Shown here: positions 49,246 to 49,316 of the stretch, piece by piece
How positions within the stretch are numbered: the first letter of the stretch is position 1
Layout: each line of letters starts with the position of its first letter
DNA from: a virus
Direction: 5' to 3' (one strand)
Virus record (IMG/VR): IMGVR_UViG_3300038701_003038
Location: 1 to 49,316 of that record
Length of the DNA stretch: 49,316 nt
Notes under the pieces: generated by a model
Seen by the model: only the letters and a program-made list of their open reading frames with translations
Told to the model about the DNA's origin: nothing
Database searches by the model: none
Translations under genes and position numbers: made by a program

Positions 49246-49316
49246 TTAGGACTTTGAAATAACAGCGTGTCCCATCGCCGTGTCATTAATGGTTTCGAAA
49301 CCGAAAACATTGAGTA
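49246..49316 (-). CDS. Probable major capsid protein, C-terminal fragment
   Basis: The minus strand entering from the right edge encodes the last 23 residues, NVFGFETINDTAMGHAVISK and one more, then TAA. The ending and place ahead of the post-capsid, connector and tail genes suggest the major capsid protein; the rest is outside the window. The assignment rests on gene order more than on the fragment. Confidence 0.5.
   Translation of the reverse strand, partial: LNVFGFETINDTAMGHAVISKS

Noticed and set aside
1-49316. CRISPR arrays, insertion sequences, reverse transcriptase or diversity-generating repeats
   Set aside because: No regularly spaced direct repeats, transposase or reverse transcriptase motifs were seen while reading all frames.

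Overview
The window reads as most of the genome of a temperate, short-tailed (podovirus-like) bacteriophage. It is in its free, circular or packaged form rather than integrated. The evidence for the free form is an apparently intact attP (24307-24519): two tandem integrase arm sites on each side of a core matching the 3' end of a tRNA gene that most resembles tRNA-Asp. Phage genes lie on both sides of it. The tRNA fragment, codon use and gene families suggest a gammaproteobacterial host, perhaps marine. This is an inference; no host gene is present to confirm it.

Layout. (1) 1-734, minus strand: endolysin followed by a holin-like gene that runs off the left edge. (2) 1075-2731: a toxin-antitoxin pair with its own palindromic operator and terminator, then a plus-strand leader with a stem-loop and a 46-residue membrane protein. 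(3) 2694-12471, minus strand: the leftward early operon. It starts at a promoter/operator at 12538-12575 and carries a regulator-like gene, a lambda O-like initiator with a probable replication origin inside its coding sequence, a Ref-like HNH nuclease, an adenine/cytosine-N4 methyltransferase, a Gp37/Gp68-family protein, an SPFH protein and many small unknown genes. (4) 12629-13734, plus strand: an HTH/S24-like repressor and an overlapping unknown gene, flanked by three copies of one operator word. (5) 13743-24299, plus strand: the rightward operon, with DUF2303, C5-cytosine methyltransferase, HerA-like ATPase, winged-helix protein, DHH phosphoesterase, excisionase, integrase and a protein translationally coupled to the integrase. 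(6) 24307-24519: attP. (7) 24570-26763: a cargo region with an alpha/beta hydrolase, a seven-helix membrane protein ending in a Fis-type HTH, and a divergent small basic protein, with two related palindromes upstream of the hydrolase. (8) 26760-49316, minus strand: the late operon, entering from the right edge with the last codons of the probable major capsid protein. It continues through connector, fibre, tail and injection proteins to a 3132-residue polyvalent protein.

Because the lysis genes leave the left edge and the capsid gene enters the right edge, both on the minus strand, the two edges probably join through missing terminase, portal and capsid genes on a circular map. The repressor presumably holds both early promoters off in the lysogen. 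The leftward operon replicates the genome. The rightward operon supplies integration, excision and several nucleic-acid functions. The late operon builds a virion that delivers a very large multi-domain protein.

The most unusual unit is the cargo next to attP: a possible membrane-tethered one-component regulator paired with a small-molecule hydrolase and twin operator sites. Family assignments are from reading motifs by eye; no database search was run.
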